Source: Mesostigma viride
Taxonomy: Eukaryota; Streptophyta; Mesostigmatophyceae; Mesostigmatales; Mesostigmataceae
Assembly (NCBI GenBank): GCA_009746045.1
Contig: RPFO01000027.1
Coordinates: forward strand, 2,454,202 to 2,518,201
Length of the DNA stretch: 64,000 nucleotides
Reading direction: 5' to 3'
The notes under the pieces are model-generated. The model was not told where the DNA came from and searched no databases. It worked only from the letters and a program-made list of their open reading frames with translations. Every line of letters begins with the position of its first letter. The first letter of the stretch is position 1. Below are positions 44,072 through 53,256 of this stretch, one piece after another. The position numbers and the translations under genes were made by a program.

Positions 44072-45826
44072 TTAGCAGTGCTCACTGGGAGCTATGAAGG
44101 GGAGCACCTGCTCAGAGCCCATGACATACCACTCAGGCAAGGTGATCCCATGACGCTGACAATAATCTAGTACAGCAGAGTGACTGTTGGTGAGATCAGA
44201 CAACCACAGCCACGTAGCAGTCACCTCTAGCTCTCCCTTCCAGTGTACCTTAAACTGCAGCTGTTTAGTACGACCTTTCCCCTTCACCCTGTGAGCCAAC
44301 AACCGCTCCACTTCATAGATCTTCTCCCCCTCTGAATCCAACTCATAAGGCAAGGGGGCAGACAATCTGCCTGGCAAGGTGTTACGCCTGTACAGCTTCA
44401 GCTGTGCTAGGTGAAAAATATTATTCCTGAGCTTCCAGTGAGAAGGCACCTGGACCTGGACCACGGTACCATAGTGAAAGGTGGCCAACACTGGGTAAGG
44501 ACCCAACCAGAGTGGTTGCAGTTTCCTGCATTGCTCCTTCTCAGGCAGCACTCTGTTGGCTTCCAACAACACCAAGTCCCCAGGAGCTACAAAGGAATGA
44601 CTGGCCACCGTTTGCTGCCAGGCGTTAGTCAGGTACTTGTCCTGTGTCCTCAACAGCTGGGTAGCCACAATGCTGTGAGCCTCCTGGAAGGAAGCCAACA
44701 ACTGCTGGACTGAACCAAGACGTCGCTGGAAAGGGCCTTCAGCGTCTCTGTCAGGCAGTTCCAAGTCGAATGGTGTCAAGGGACACTGGCCATTGCAGAT
44801 CACGAAGGGGGACATCTGGTGAGGAGCCAGAGGAGAGTTGTTGATTGCGAACTCTATGAAAGGTATCTTCTTGTCCCAGTCCTTGTTGTCGTGTGTACAA
44901 TAGTGCTTTTGACACTCCCTGACAATTCTGTTCATCCTCTCCACCGCCCCAGTACTGGCACACCTGTATGCCACACCGAATGCCAGCTTAGTGTCTAGGA
45001 TGTCAAAGAATGACTTCCAAAACCCTGACAGCCAAAGGGGGTCCTGATCAGTGATGATCACTCTAGGCATGCCGTGCAGACGGTAGATCTCCTTCATAAA
45101 CAAATCCACACACTGTGCAGCGGTGAGATGAGTATTGCAAGGAATCAGATGGCACATCCTGGACAGCCTGTCCATGACCACAAGGATCCTGTCATTGCCA
45201 CCATCTGACATGGGAAGACCACAGATAAAATCCATAGTCACACTGATCCAAGGGCGCAGGGGAATGGGCATAGCCATGGGAAAGATGGGCGTGGCTTGGT
45301 TCCTGACCTTATTTCTCTGGCAGGAGTCACAGGAATCCACATAGGCCTTAACATCCTGATAAAGGCCAGGCCACCAAAACCTCTGCTGCACCTCATGAAG
45401 TAGCTTAGCATAACCAGGATGACACGCAGTCACATCGTCATGGAAACAATGTAACACTGTGGGAATGGCCATCTCAGGCACATACACTTTTCTAGTCACC
45501 GTGTGCTCTGCATCATGAGTGTGAACATACAGAACGCCCTCCCAGTATTCTACAGGTCTATTGCCAAAGTTGCCCCTCTGGATAGCTGCAGTAGCCATGT
45601 CCTCCGTCTTGGTGAAGGCCTTGATGACGTCCAGCAGGGAAATATTTAAAGGGTTAGGCAACACCAGGTCCTTGTCAGGTCCCAGGGGCTGCATCTGCAT
45701 CTCCTCTTCCTGCCCAGGGCTAGCCACCAACTGCTTGGATGAGACAGTAGTAGCTATAGGCCCTTTTGACCTTGCCATCACCTGAGAGGCCAACACCTTG
45801 GACCGGCCTACCAACACAGGGTCCAT
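44072..45826 (-). CDS. Integrase with C-terminal chromodomain (E3, open)
   Basis: A continuous 584-codon frame. From the N-terminus: a basic linker, zinc-binding HHCC (HPGYAKLLHEVQQRFWWPGL, CDSCQRNKVR), catalytic core with Asp in MDFICGLP, Asp in ITDQDPLWLS and Glu in GAVERMNRIV (DDE), a GPY/F-like module (LQPLWLGPYPVLATF), and a chromodomain (KIYEVERLLAHR, FKVHWKG, TWLWLSDLTN, VLDYCQRHGI). It would insert the cDNA, with the chromodomain guiding site choice. In the intact element it is the end of pol; a one-base deletion near 45865 separates it from the upstream frame. Confidence 0.85.
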   Translation of the reverse strand: MDPVLVGRSKVLASQVMARSKGPIATTVSSKQLVASPGQEEEMQMQPLGPDKDLVLPNPLNISLLDVIKAFTKTEDMATAAIQRGNFGNRPVEYWEGVLYVHTHDAEHTVTRKVYVPEMAIPTVLHCFHDDVTACHPGYAKLLHEVQQRFWWPGLYQDVKAYVDSCDSCQRNKVRNQATPIFPMAMPIPLRPWISVTMDFICGLPMSDGGNDRILVVMDRLSRMCHLIPCNTHLTAAQCVDLFMKEIYRLHGMPRVIITDQDPLWLSGFWKSFFDILDTKLAFGVAYRCASTGAVERMNRIVRECQKHYCTHDNKDWDKKIPFIEFAINNSPLAPHQMSPFVICNGQCPLTPFDLELPDRDAEGPFQRRLGSVQQLLASFQEAHSIVATQLLRTQDKYLTNAWQQTVASHSFVAPGDLVLLEANRVLPEKEQCRKLQPLWLGPYPVLATFHYGTVVQVQVPSHWKLRNNIFHLAQLKLYRRNTLPGRLSAPLPYELDSEGEKIYEVERLLAHRVKGKGRTKQLQFKVHWKGELEVTATWLWLSDLTNSHSAVLDYCQRHGITLPEWYVMGSEQVLPFIAPSEHC

Positions 45827-47043
45827 GACCCACTTCCTGGGCCTACCTCTGCTGCGCCTAGCAGGGCTCCCTCACCTGGCTGCTCTGTGGGAGTGGGCAC
45901 CACACCTTCAGGACTTCTCCTAAGACTGTCAGACAGTGACTGGACACCCTCCTGGACGCCTGTCAACTCTGGGACAGAGCCCTGGTCGATGAGCATCACG
46001 GGACCACCGTTATTCCCTACAGGTGGTGTCAACAGTTGAGAAACCTTCTGGTTGTTGGCCTGAGCTCTAGTCAAGGCTCCACACTCTACCACAGAAATCA
46101 GGGCAGCACAGATGTCCAAGTCCTCATGAAAACTTCCCATCAAATCCCTCCTCCTGGACAGGGCGTCAGGCACCACATTCTGCGTACCAGGAATGTACCT
46201 CACAGAGAAAGGTCCAAACCCCCCCAGGAACTCCATCCATCCAGCCATCCTCTTACTCATCCGGGTCTGTTCCAACACATGTACCAAGGGCCTGTGGTCA
46301 GTCATCAGGGTAATAGACTCGTTGCCCTGCCCATCCCTGGCGCTGCTGGCCACAGAAAACTGGCCCCCTTCAGTAGGTGTTCCCACTTGTGACAGGCCAC
46401 CACCAATCCCAACAGCTCTGCTCATGAACAGGGTAGTTACGTTCTGCAGACGTCATACTCCTGGACATGTATTCCACTGGTTGAGGGCCCTTACCATGAT
46501 CTTGCATTAGTACTGCACCAATAGCACCCTGTGAGGCGTCAGACCTAACCTGGTATGGCAAGTCTGGGTTGGGGCCCACCAACAAGGGAGCAGTGGTAAG
46601 CTTCTGCTTCAACACATCAAAAGCTTGCTGGCATGCTGCAGTCCATTCAAAGGGACATCCTTCTTGAGCAGGGCTAACAGGGGACCAGAGATGGCCGCCA
46701 TGTCAGGGAATGAACCGTCGGTACCAGCCCACCAGGCCCAGAAAGGATCTGACATCCTGAGCTGACTTCAACACAGGCCACTCCAAAACAGCAGAGACCT
46801 TGCTGGCCTCAGGAGTCATACCTGCAGCGCTCAGCTGGTAGCCCAGAAACTTCACCTCTTGGCCCCACTCCACCTTGGACCTCTTCACCGACAGATGATA
46901 CTGATGGATCACCTTAAGGACCTCCTCCACGTTCTCCAGTGCTCCCTGAAGGTACGAGAGTGTACCAGAATGTCGTCCAGGTAGACGACCACACAAGTCC
47001 TGAAGACCACCCTGGTAGTGTCACACAAGTGGGCAATGTCCTT
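45808..47043 (-). pseudogene. RT C-terminal part and RNase H (E3)
   Basis: VVVYLDDILVHS, FLGLVGWYRRFIP, RSDASQGAIGAVL and LMTDHRPLVHVLEQTRMSKR are present in three frames. Upstream RT is missing because the internal deletion joins codons just before the YLDD block to gag at 47043. Confidence 0.85.
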
Positions 47044-47788
47044 GCCTAACCATTCTCTTCTGGATGTCCAGCGTGAGACGTTCCTCTGCCTTGGGCCCGT
47101 AGTTGGCGAAGTGGATAGCGAGGACATCCTGAAACTTGGTGGAGAAATGGTCGAAGCTGCGATGGGTAAGGTTGGTCAGCGATAGCTTGTCTACCGACTC
47201 CACCTTGGGAAAAGGAACAGTACGAGGATACAAAGACGTGAGCTCCATCACTGGGGCGTGTGGTGCATTCTGATTCTCCGGCAATGTCGCAGCCACCGAG
47301 AGCCGTGGAGGCTCATGCCCCTGTGCATCTGTCCCTTCATCAACAAGAGGAGCGTCAACCGCATATACCCCTCGTATACCCAGTGTTGGAGACGGTTGAT
47401 CCACGAAAACAGACTCTCCATCGCCCGCCTGCCCTTGTGACTCAAGTTGCTGCACACGCGCAATAGTCCTACCCACACTCTTCTCCAGCGCTTCCGCCAC
47501 ACTTCTAGCTCTCGCAGCTTCCTCACGTTCATGTTGTAATCGAATTTTCTCCGCTGTCAGCTCGTCAGCCGCTAGCCGAGTGCCGCCTCGCCCCGGCACC
47601 GTGTTGTAGCCAAAACGAATAGCCGAACCGTATTCGGGTGCTGGCGAACGCGTGTCCTCCACGTTGGAGAACCGTGGTCCACCTCTACCAGTGCCACGCA
47701 AGGAGGGCTCGCCTGGTTGCACACCGAGGGGCAAGATGGAGAACTTTGGGCCGACCGACAGCGAATATCTGCGGGAAGCAGACATTAA
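47044..47788 (-). pseudogene. Gag middle part (E3)
   Basis: SASRRYSLSVGPKFSILPLG to the gag core DRLTRSF-type segment (KLSLTNLTHRSFDHFSTKFQ) and QKRMVRQ, ending at the internal deletion. The N-terminal codons lie on the other side of the piggyBac insert (50652-50792). Confidence 0.8.
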
Positions 47789-47801
47789 CCCCTCAACCGT
47801 C

Positions 47802-48760
47802 TTTGACTCGTGACTAAAATGAGTCACGAGTTGCACAGTATGCCACAGGTGCCCCCATTCAGCCTAATTATTTTTTCTAGACCATACTAGGAACCAAGCA
47901 TAACCATATTAGGGCCCACCTGGGGGTATAGTGGGTGGTCCCAGTGCTAGCCCCCCCTGCTCTATAAATAGCCCCCCCCTCAGGGGGGTACGGTGAGTGT
48001 GCGCGGTGACACCCTTATAATGGATGATAGACCCCTTTCCTCAATGAGTTGACCCTGGGGTTGGTTTTGTAGATAGATTTTTTAGTTAGGATGGGATACA
48101 AACACTAAAAATTGTAACTCCCCCAGGGACCCATCAGCTGGTGCTAAAAATAACTGGTGACTATTTCGAGTCGCGAGTTTTTGGGGGGCTAAAATAGGCA
48201 TCCTAGTGCAGTTTTGAACATGGAAACGATATGCAAGCATGGAGTATGGGCAAACATGCATGCTAACACTTATTCCAACCTGTGTGCCACCAATACCTGC
48301 CATAACCACTACAGGTCCCTGCCGGATATGATTGGAGACGACTACGCGCGGGCCGCGAGTACGGGGTTCACAACCTTATCATACATGATGGAGCACGTAT
48401 ACCTTGGATTTCACCCTAGTATTTCAGGGGGGACTGCAACTGTACCCAAGCACTACATCCAAACACTTACATGTCTTGTTTCACCCAGGGACCCACAAGA
48501 TAATGCTAAAAATAGCTGGTGACTATTCTGAGTGACCAGTTTGGGGGGGCTAGAATAAACATCCTAGTGCAGTTTTGAACATGGAAATGATAGGTAAGCA
48601 TGAAACATGCATGATTATGTTTATTCCAGCTCCTATGTGGCACAAATATATGCCACAATAAGCGTAAATGCTTGCAGACCCGCTGATACTGTGGTACTTA
48701 TTTTTACATGCATGATGGACCTTGCACACAAAGTCAAAACATCCCAGCACTCCTAGATAA
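47802..48760. other. piggyBac element 3' non-coding part
   Basis: TATAAATAGCCCCCCCC then GGGGGGTACGGTG (47960-47995), and two related segments with GACCCATCAGCTGGTGCTAA / GACCCACAAGATAATGCTAA followed by AATA..TGGTGACTATT (about 48130 and 48490). No gene. Confidence 0.5.
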
Positions 48761-49149
48761 ATTAGTGACCAAGGGACCATGCATGCAGTAACACTGAAAA
48801 TTGCCAACTAGAAATAGGTGGCACTGTGACCATCACGGAGCAGATTTTCAAACTGCACAAGTTATGCATAAACATGAAAGCTAATAAGACATGACCATGA
48901 AACAATAACCCATGCAGGCTAACAACATGAAACCAAATAACACATGCACAGGTGGGTCCATGAAACAATAACACACACTTCAAACCATGCCGGCCCATGG
49001 TGATACACGGCGCGCATGAGCGCGGGCAGGAAAGGCCAAACGCCATGCCACGTAGGCAACAAATGCTAGCATTCTTAGTCAGCCTCCGTAGGACTATATC
49101 CCAGGCGGACATGCTCCGCCCTGAGATGGCGGCGCCGCGCCACCCCCTT

Positions 49150-50336
49150 GAGCTTCCGGGTGGTGGCTGCTGACCCCTCGTGGTAGTGGCGCCCTTGAAA
49201 TTCTTGGCGCATTCGCCACGCTGGGAGAGGCGCTGCCATACCCGCTGCTTCGTCACGTTGAAGTCCAGCCCCTCCACCTGCCCGGAGTGGAAGAGGCCGA
49301 AGCAGTTCCGCTCGCTGTTGCTGCAGAACGCCATGTCACAGTGCTCGCACATGACCGAGGTCTTGTGCTTCCTGCCTTGCGCGCAGCACAGTTGGCACAG
49401 CACCTGCTCCACCCAGAAATTTGCCCATCTCATGCATTGTTAAGGGGTGCCACTCACGCTCACCTGGCTTGCCCGCCCCCTTGAGCTCAGCATAGTCGTT
49501 GGTCTCCTTGACAATCTTGGCCACGACATCACGTTGGGACCAGAAAAGGGAGAACAGCCCGAGGGGCCCAAACTCGAGCTGGGCAGGGGAAAGGTTTTGA
49601 TAGCAGGCGGTACCCGTCATCGGCGACAGCACCGGAGTATCGGGAAAAGGAAACACACCTGGCTTGCCGAAACCAGATTTCCAGACAGTCTCGGCTGGCT
49701 CCTCAGTGGCAGGAGTGTCGTTAGGAAAAACGAATCATCGAGCTCAGCCTCACCGCTCGGCACCGGACCCTCCGCACCCTTCTGGTAAACAAAGTCGTCA
49801 TCGGAAGCGTCCGAGACAACGCTCTCGCTGGCCGCCGCCTTGGTCTGACGGCGCCTTTTCGGGGCGTGGCTGATGGCTGGGTTCTTCTTCGGGTTGCCGA
49901 CAGCGCGCTTCCCCGGCTCGCGTCGCTTGACCGGTGTGGGCAGCTCGATATCCTCGGATTTGTCGTCGTCGTCCTCGCCGGCGTCAGAATCGCTATCCTG
50001 GCCCTGCTCGCTATCATCGTCACTGCTACCTGCCGTTGGGACCTTCCTGGCGGCGCATTCTTTCACTAGAGCTTCGTACTCATCTGAGCTGCACGAATAT
50101 ATGAAAATCTGCTCACGGGTGAATGGGTACGTGAGCTTGTCGTCCGGGAAATAGCACCGTGCACCATCTCCGGACCTGTTCACTGTCACTACCTTGCCCG
50201 GCAAACGTACCTCGCTTTGTTTTTCCCCATACTGCTCTATCGCCCAGTCTCGTCCGAATTTTTCCACAGGCACTGCCATGAAAATGCCCTTCTTTACCTT
50301 GAAAGTCCGTATATCTGCCTGCATTTCGTCCGCCAT
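49150..50336 (-). pseudogene. piggyBac transposase, catalytic core deleted
   Basis: MADEMQADIRTFKVKKGIFM at 50336 starts an N-terminal region with acidic stretches and a basic KRREPGKRAVGNPKKN / PKRRRQTK segment (possible nuclear signal). After a frameshift near 49690 comes the N-terminal DDE_Tnp_1_7 signature GLFSLFWSQRDVVAKIVKET NDYA with WHPLTMHEMGKFLG. Immediately after, another frame gives the C-terminal cysteine-rich domain CQLCCAQGRKHKTSVMCEHC ... CSNSERNCFGLFHSG. The whole catalytic Asp triad region is missing, so it cannot transpose but could still bind DNA. Confidence 0.85.
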
Positions 50337-50651
50337 GTCTACGTCCGCGCTCCCCCCTTTTTTCGCATCCTTCGTTTTCGTACGTTTTTGTCAATTTTTT
50401 TTACCGCCCAAACCTGCATGCACCAGGGTACCCTGTTGACTTTGACCAGGGTTTCCACCCTGATACGGTGGTCAAATACGGTCAGACAAGTGTCCTACGG
50501 ATAGAGTGAATCTAGATCTTTTCGGTGGTCTAGTTGGTTCCCGCCAAAACCCTCCCGCCAAATCCCTACAGGGCGCACAAACTCATGCCGAATGTGAGGC
50601 ATGAGAAAAACTCGCAGTCGAAAATCGGCACGAGGACGGTTTAGGGGTTAA

Positions 50652-50792
50652 GGTGGTATCTCCAAATAGTTGACGTCTGGGAGTAGATGATGAAACCCTT
50701 TCATCACCGGTCGTCCGCGGAGCTGCTAAAGATGTGGTTGCATCTTCAACTCTCTTACTTGATAACGGTGGTTGTGTCTCCGGGTTACTCAT
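50652..50792 (-). pseudogene. Gag N-terminus (E3)
   Basis: ATG at 50792, MSNPETQPPLSSKRVEDATT to FGDTTL, where the TTAA insertion interrupts the codons that continue at 47784. Confidence 0.8.
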
Positions 50793-51002
50793 CACTCCAT
50801 GGGTCGCGCATGCCGGACTGGGGAAACGTTAGAGACTTGTAAGCTCAAAGCAGCTCTCAGAGCAAGACTGTCACATAAGGATGAGTCACACTCTAAAAAC
50901 TGTCCGAACACACAGCATAACGTACCCTCTCTGGGTCAGGCAAGAATTCCATTGTTAACCGTGAACTAATACTATCAAGACAACCAACACCGAGGTAGAA
51001 AC

Positions 51003-51014
51003 CTCCGATACCAA
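51003..51014 (-). promoter_or_regulatory. Primer binding site of E3
   Basis: TTGGTATCGGAGG on the minus strand next to the 5' LTR, as in E1 and E2. Confidence 0.75.
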
Positions 51015-51717
51015 TGTAACGACTAAAAATGTTGTGTTTGCAACAGCCTCAGTTTCAACATTGATGTGAAAAGATCTTTATACCTGGGTTGGAGTCGCGA
51101 CGGATAACTTCACGTCCAGAGAAGCAATGAAGATGGATCTTCAACAGTTAAGGGAATGAGTCCCCACCCTTGTTAGACACAACAGACAATGTTATATCCA
51201 AGTCGACTATCTGTTGAAGTTATAGTTGACTTTTAGCGAGGGTTGTTGGTTGATGAAACAAGGAAACCCTTGAATTACACCATAGCTTTAGCTTCCTTAC
51301 ACGCACACGTCTCCAGCCGCCACAAACTGGATAAAAGTCATCATGCACGCAGGGTCGGCTCAGCCCTAACTCGGAAGGACCAATCAAAAGTGAGGATCAC
51401 TCAAGATAAGATCTTAGCTTCCAAATCCTCAACACAACACAAAGCCAGCACATACGGAATCTCCATGACCTGGAACCAAATCCACCAGGTACAACGGTAT
51501 TAAAGAGAATCTATGACTGACTGAACAAAACCATGCAAAGTACCCTACGTGGATCAGGCCACGACCAATGAGGGTAGAACAATAATCTCTGCAGATCTCA
51601 GCAGGCCCAATATCCATCAGACGTCGAAGCCTCCTAACTTCCCAAATAATTGTCCTAAAGAACTCATAATCAGATCAATCAGTAGGAAAACTTTGGATGT
51701 AACATTTGGTTGTTACA
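51015..51717 (-). repeat. 5' LTR of E3
   Basis: Near-identical to 41691-42396. Confidence 0.9.
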
Positions 51718-51722
51718 ACACG

Positions 51723-52378
51723 CAACAGGTTGCCCGTGTCAAGGTAAGGCAAGGGCACATGACGTGCCCAGCCACCTCCTTGTACATTGTGGTCGAATTG
51801 GGCATGGTCAGGAGCCTTTTGGATGGCATAGGAAGTGTTAGTGTGCCTTAATACTCACTAATGCCTTCCTTAGCGTCTGCACAGGTGGCCAACTGCCAAA
51901 ATTAATAACTGCTACAGCTGAGCTCAGAATGCCACCAAACTTTGGTAGTGCCTTTTATGGTCATGACAGAATTCGACTATTACTTTTTAGGCCTAATTGA
52001 TGTGTTATGAGTGTGTATGGGGGCGCCCCGCCTAAAAAAGCGTATTTTTGGCCCAAAAATTAATAACTCAAAGGGATGTGATGATTTTGTTGATCCAATT
52101 AGGTAGAAACCATGTCCCATGACATTTTTATATGGGTATTACTTTTTTCATGCAACTTGTTCTCCCACTGTTCTGGGCAAGATGTGCCCCGGACAGCATT
52201 TTTTTCTATTTTTAGCTCATAGCCGGTGTATGGCTGGGGGTAGTACCCCCAACAAGTGGTGGTATGCATGCCCAAACATCATGTTTATGGTCCCCAAACA
52301 TCATTCAGTGGTTGTCAGTTGCATTTCTGTAGTTATTAGGGGGCTTCAGTTTTGATACAATTCCATGGGACCCTCCCC
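51723..52378. other. Right part of transposon X, no gene
   Basis: AT-rich, with GGGGGTAGTACCCCC (near 52235) and the terminal GGGACCCTCCCC. Short frames only. Confidence 0.5.
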
Positions 52379-52382
52379 ATAA

Positions 52383-53125
52383 AATATTTTTTGGCAGTCC
52401 TTGGCCGCCGCTTCCACTTGACCCCCCAAGACAAAACAAAAAGGGTGGGTGGGTGGGGAAAACTGATAAGCTGGCTTGGCAGCCATCACCACCTTGAAAT
52501 ACATCGCATCAACGTTGCATCCGTGACACACGCAAGTGCGGCGCCCCGCTGGCGCGGCGCTCCATGTAAGAATGACCTCAGAATACTACTGTACTAGATC
52601 TAGGACCCTGATACTACTTTTTTCAACATTGTACTACATTTTTATGATGTCACACATGTTCTGTCATGCCAGAACCGTTCAGCAACCACCTGGCATATCT
52701 TGAGGGTCCCTGGATACTAGTTGAAGTAGATTGAACTAGTTTGAACTAGTTTGAACTAGTTTGTACTACCTGTACTAACTTTGAACTAGTTCGAACTACA
52801 TCTGAGGCCCATCCAAGGCTGTCAGACCCTCCAGAGAGGGCGTGGCCACCCCGTTTGGCTCCCGCATGTCGACTTGCACCACTGGGCAACGGTGTAGCGC
52901 CTCCAAGGTAGCGGCGCACCTCCATCCCTCCGCTCCCCCAGGCAAAATCAGGGAATCCCGATCGTAAGATCAATCATCCACTGTGCATTGCCTAGGTCCA
53001 CTTCTGGTTGAAGGGCACCAGAACTTGTTTATTACACTATATGTTGAAGCCGACCGGACTTAGTAGACAGAGAGACATAAAATATTTTTTGGCAGTCCCT
53101 GGCCGCCGCTTCCACTTGACCCGCA
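52383..53125 (-). repeat. B2 (part), A2 and B1 repeats of D1
   Basis: Minus-strand order B1 (53125-52978), A2 (52975-52458), B2 (52440-52383, then 40450-40352). A2 contains an ACTAGT-centred decamer array at 52720-52800. Sequence matches D2 7959-8998 closely. Confidence 0.8.
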
Positions 53126-53211
53126 TCTCCAACCTGGCCGCAGGCCGTACATCTGGAAACCGCGTCAGGAGCCATGGGAGGGCACATCCTTACCCTCCAG
53201 CTGGTGAAGCC

Positions 53212-53227
53212 CTAGCGTGTCCGCTAG
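53212..53227 (+). promoter_or_regulatory. Hairpin 3' of D1 recombinase
   Basis: CTAGCG-TGTC-CGCTAG with outer GGTGA/TCACC pairing, about 30 bases past the YR stop codon on the element's sense strand. Confidence 0.5.
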
Positions 53228-53256
53228 AGTGCGCCTCACCGAAGTATGGCCGAAAT

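Larger units (their letters stand above)
47789..50647 (-). mobile_element. piggyBac element in E3 gag (TTAA TSD, internally deleted)
   Basis: Ends CCCCTCAACCGTC and (reverse complement) CCCCTAAACCGTC, TTAA at 47785-47788 and 50648-50651. E1 has the uninterrupted gag site GACATTAAGGTGGTATC near 30550. A transposase remnant on the minus strand fixes the superfamily. Confidence 0.9.
41691..51717 (-). mobile_element. Chromodomain Ty3/gypsy element E3 (TSD ACACG)
   Basis: Same family and orientation as E1. LTRs 41691-42396 and 51015-51717, five-base duplication ACACG (41686-41690, 51718-51722). It has an internal deletion joining gag to RT at 47043 (about 2.26 kb lost relative to E1, removing gag 3', protease and RT N-terminus) and a piggyBac insertion in gag. 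LTRs are nearly identical, so this is the youngest LTR insertion seen. Confidence 0.9.
40455..52378 (+). mobile_element. ATAA-target DNA transposon X with nested E3
   Basis: Left end GGGGACGGTCCCGGCG, right end the reverse complement of GGGGAGGGTCCCATGG; ATAA is duplicated (40451-40454, 52379-52382) within the D1 B2 repeat, which is restored by removal. Net length about 1.9 kb. Both ends are homologous to transposon b in reverse order. The right part shares GAGCTAAAA.AG and GGGGGTACTACCCCC-type sequence with b near 22200/32212. No transposase seen. Confidence 0.75.

Noticed and set aside
49363-49433. Separate RING/PHD-type zinc-finger gene
   Set aside because: The Cys-rich block directly follows the truncated piggyBac N-terminal domain inside TTAA-flanked ends, so it is the transposase C-terminal domain.
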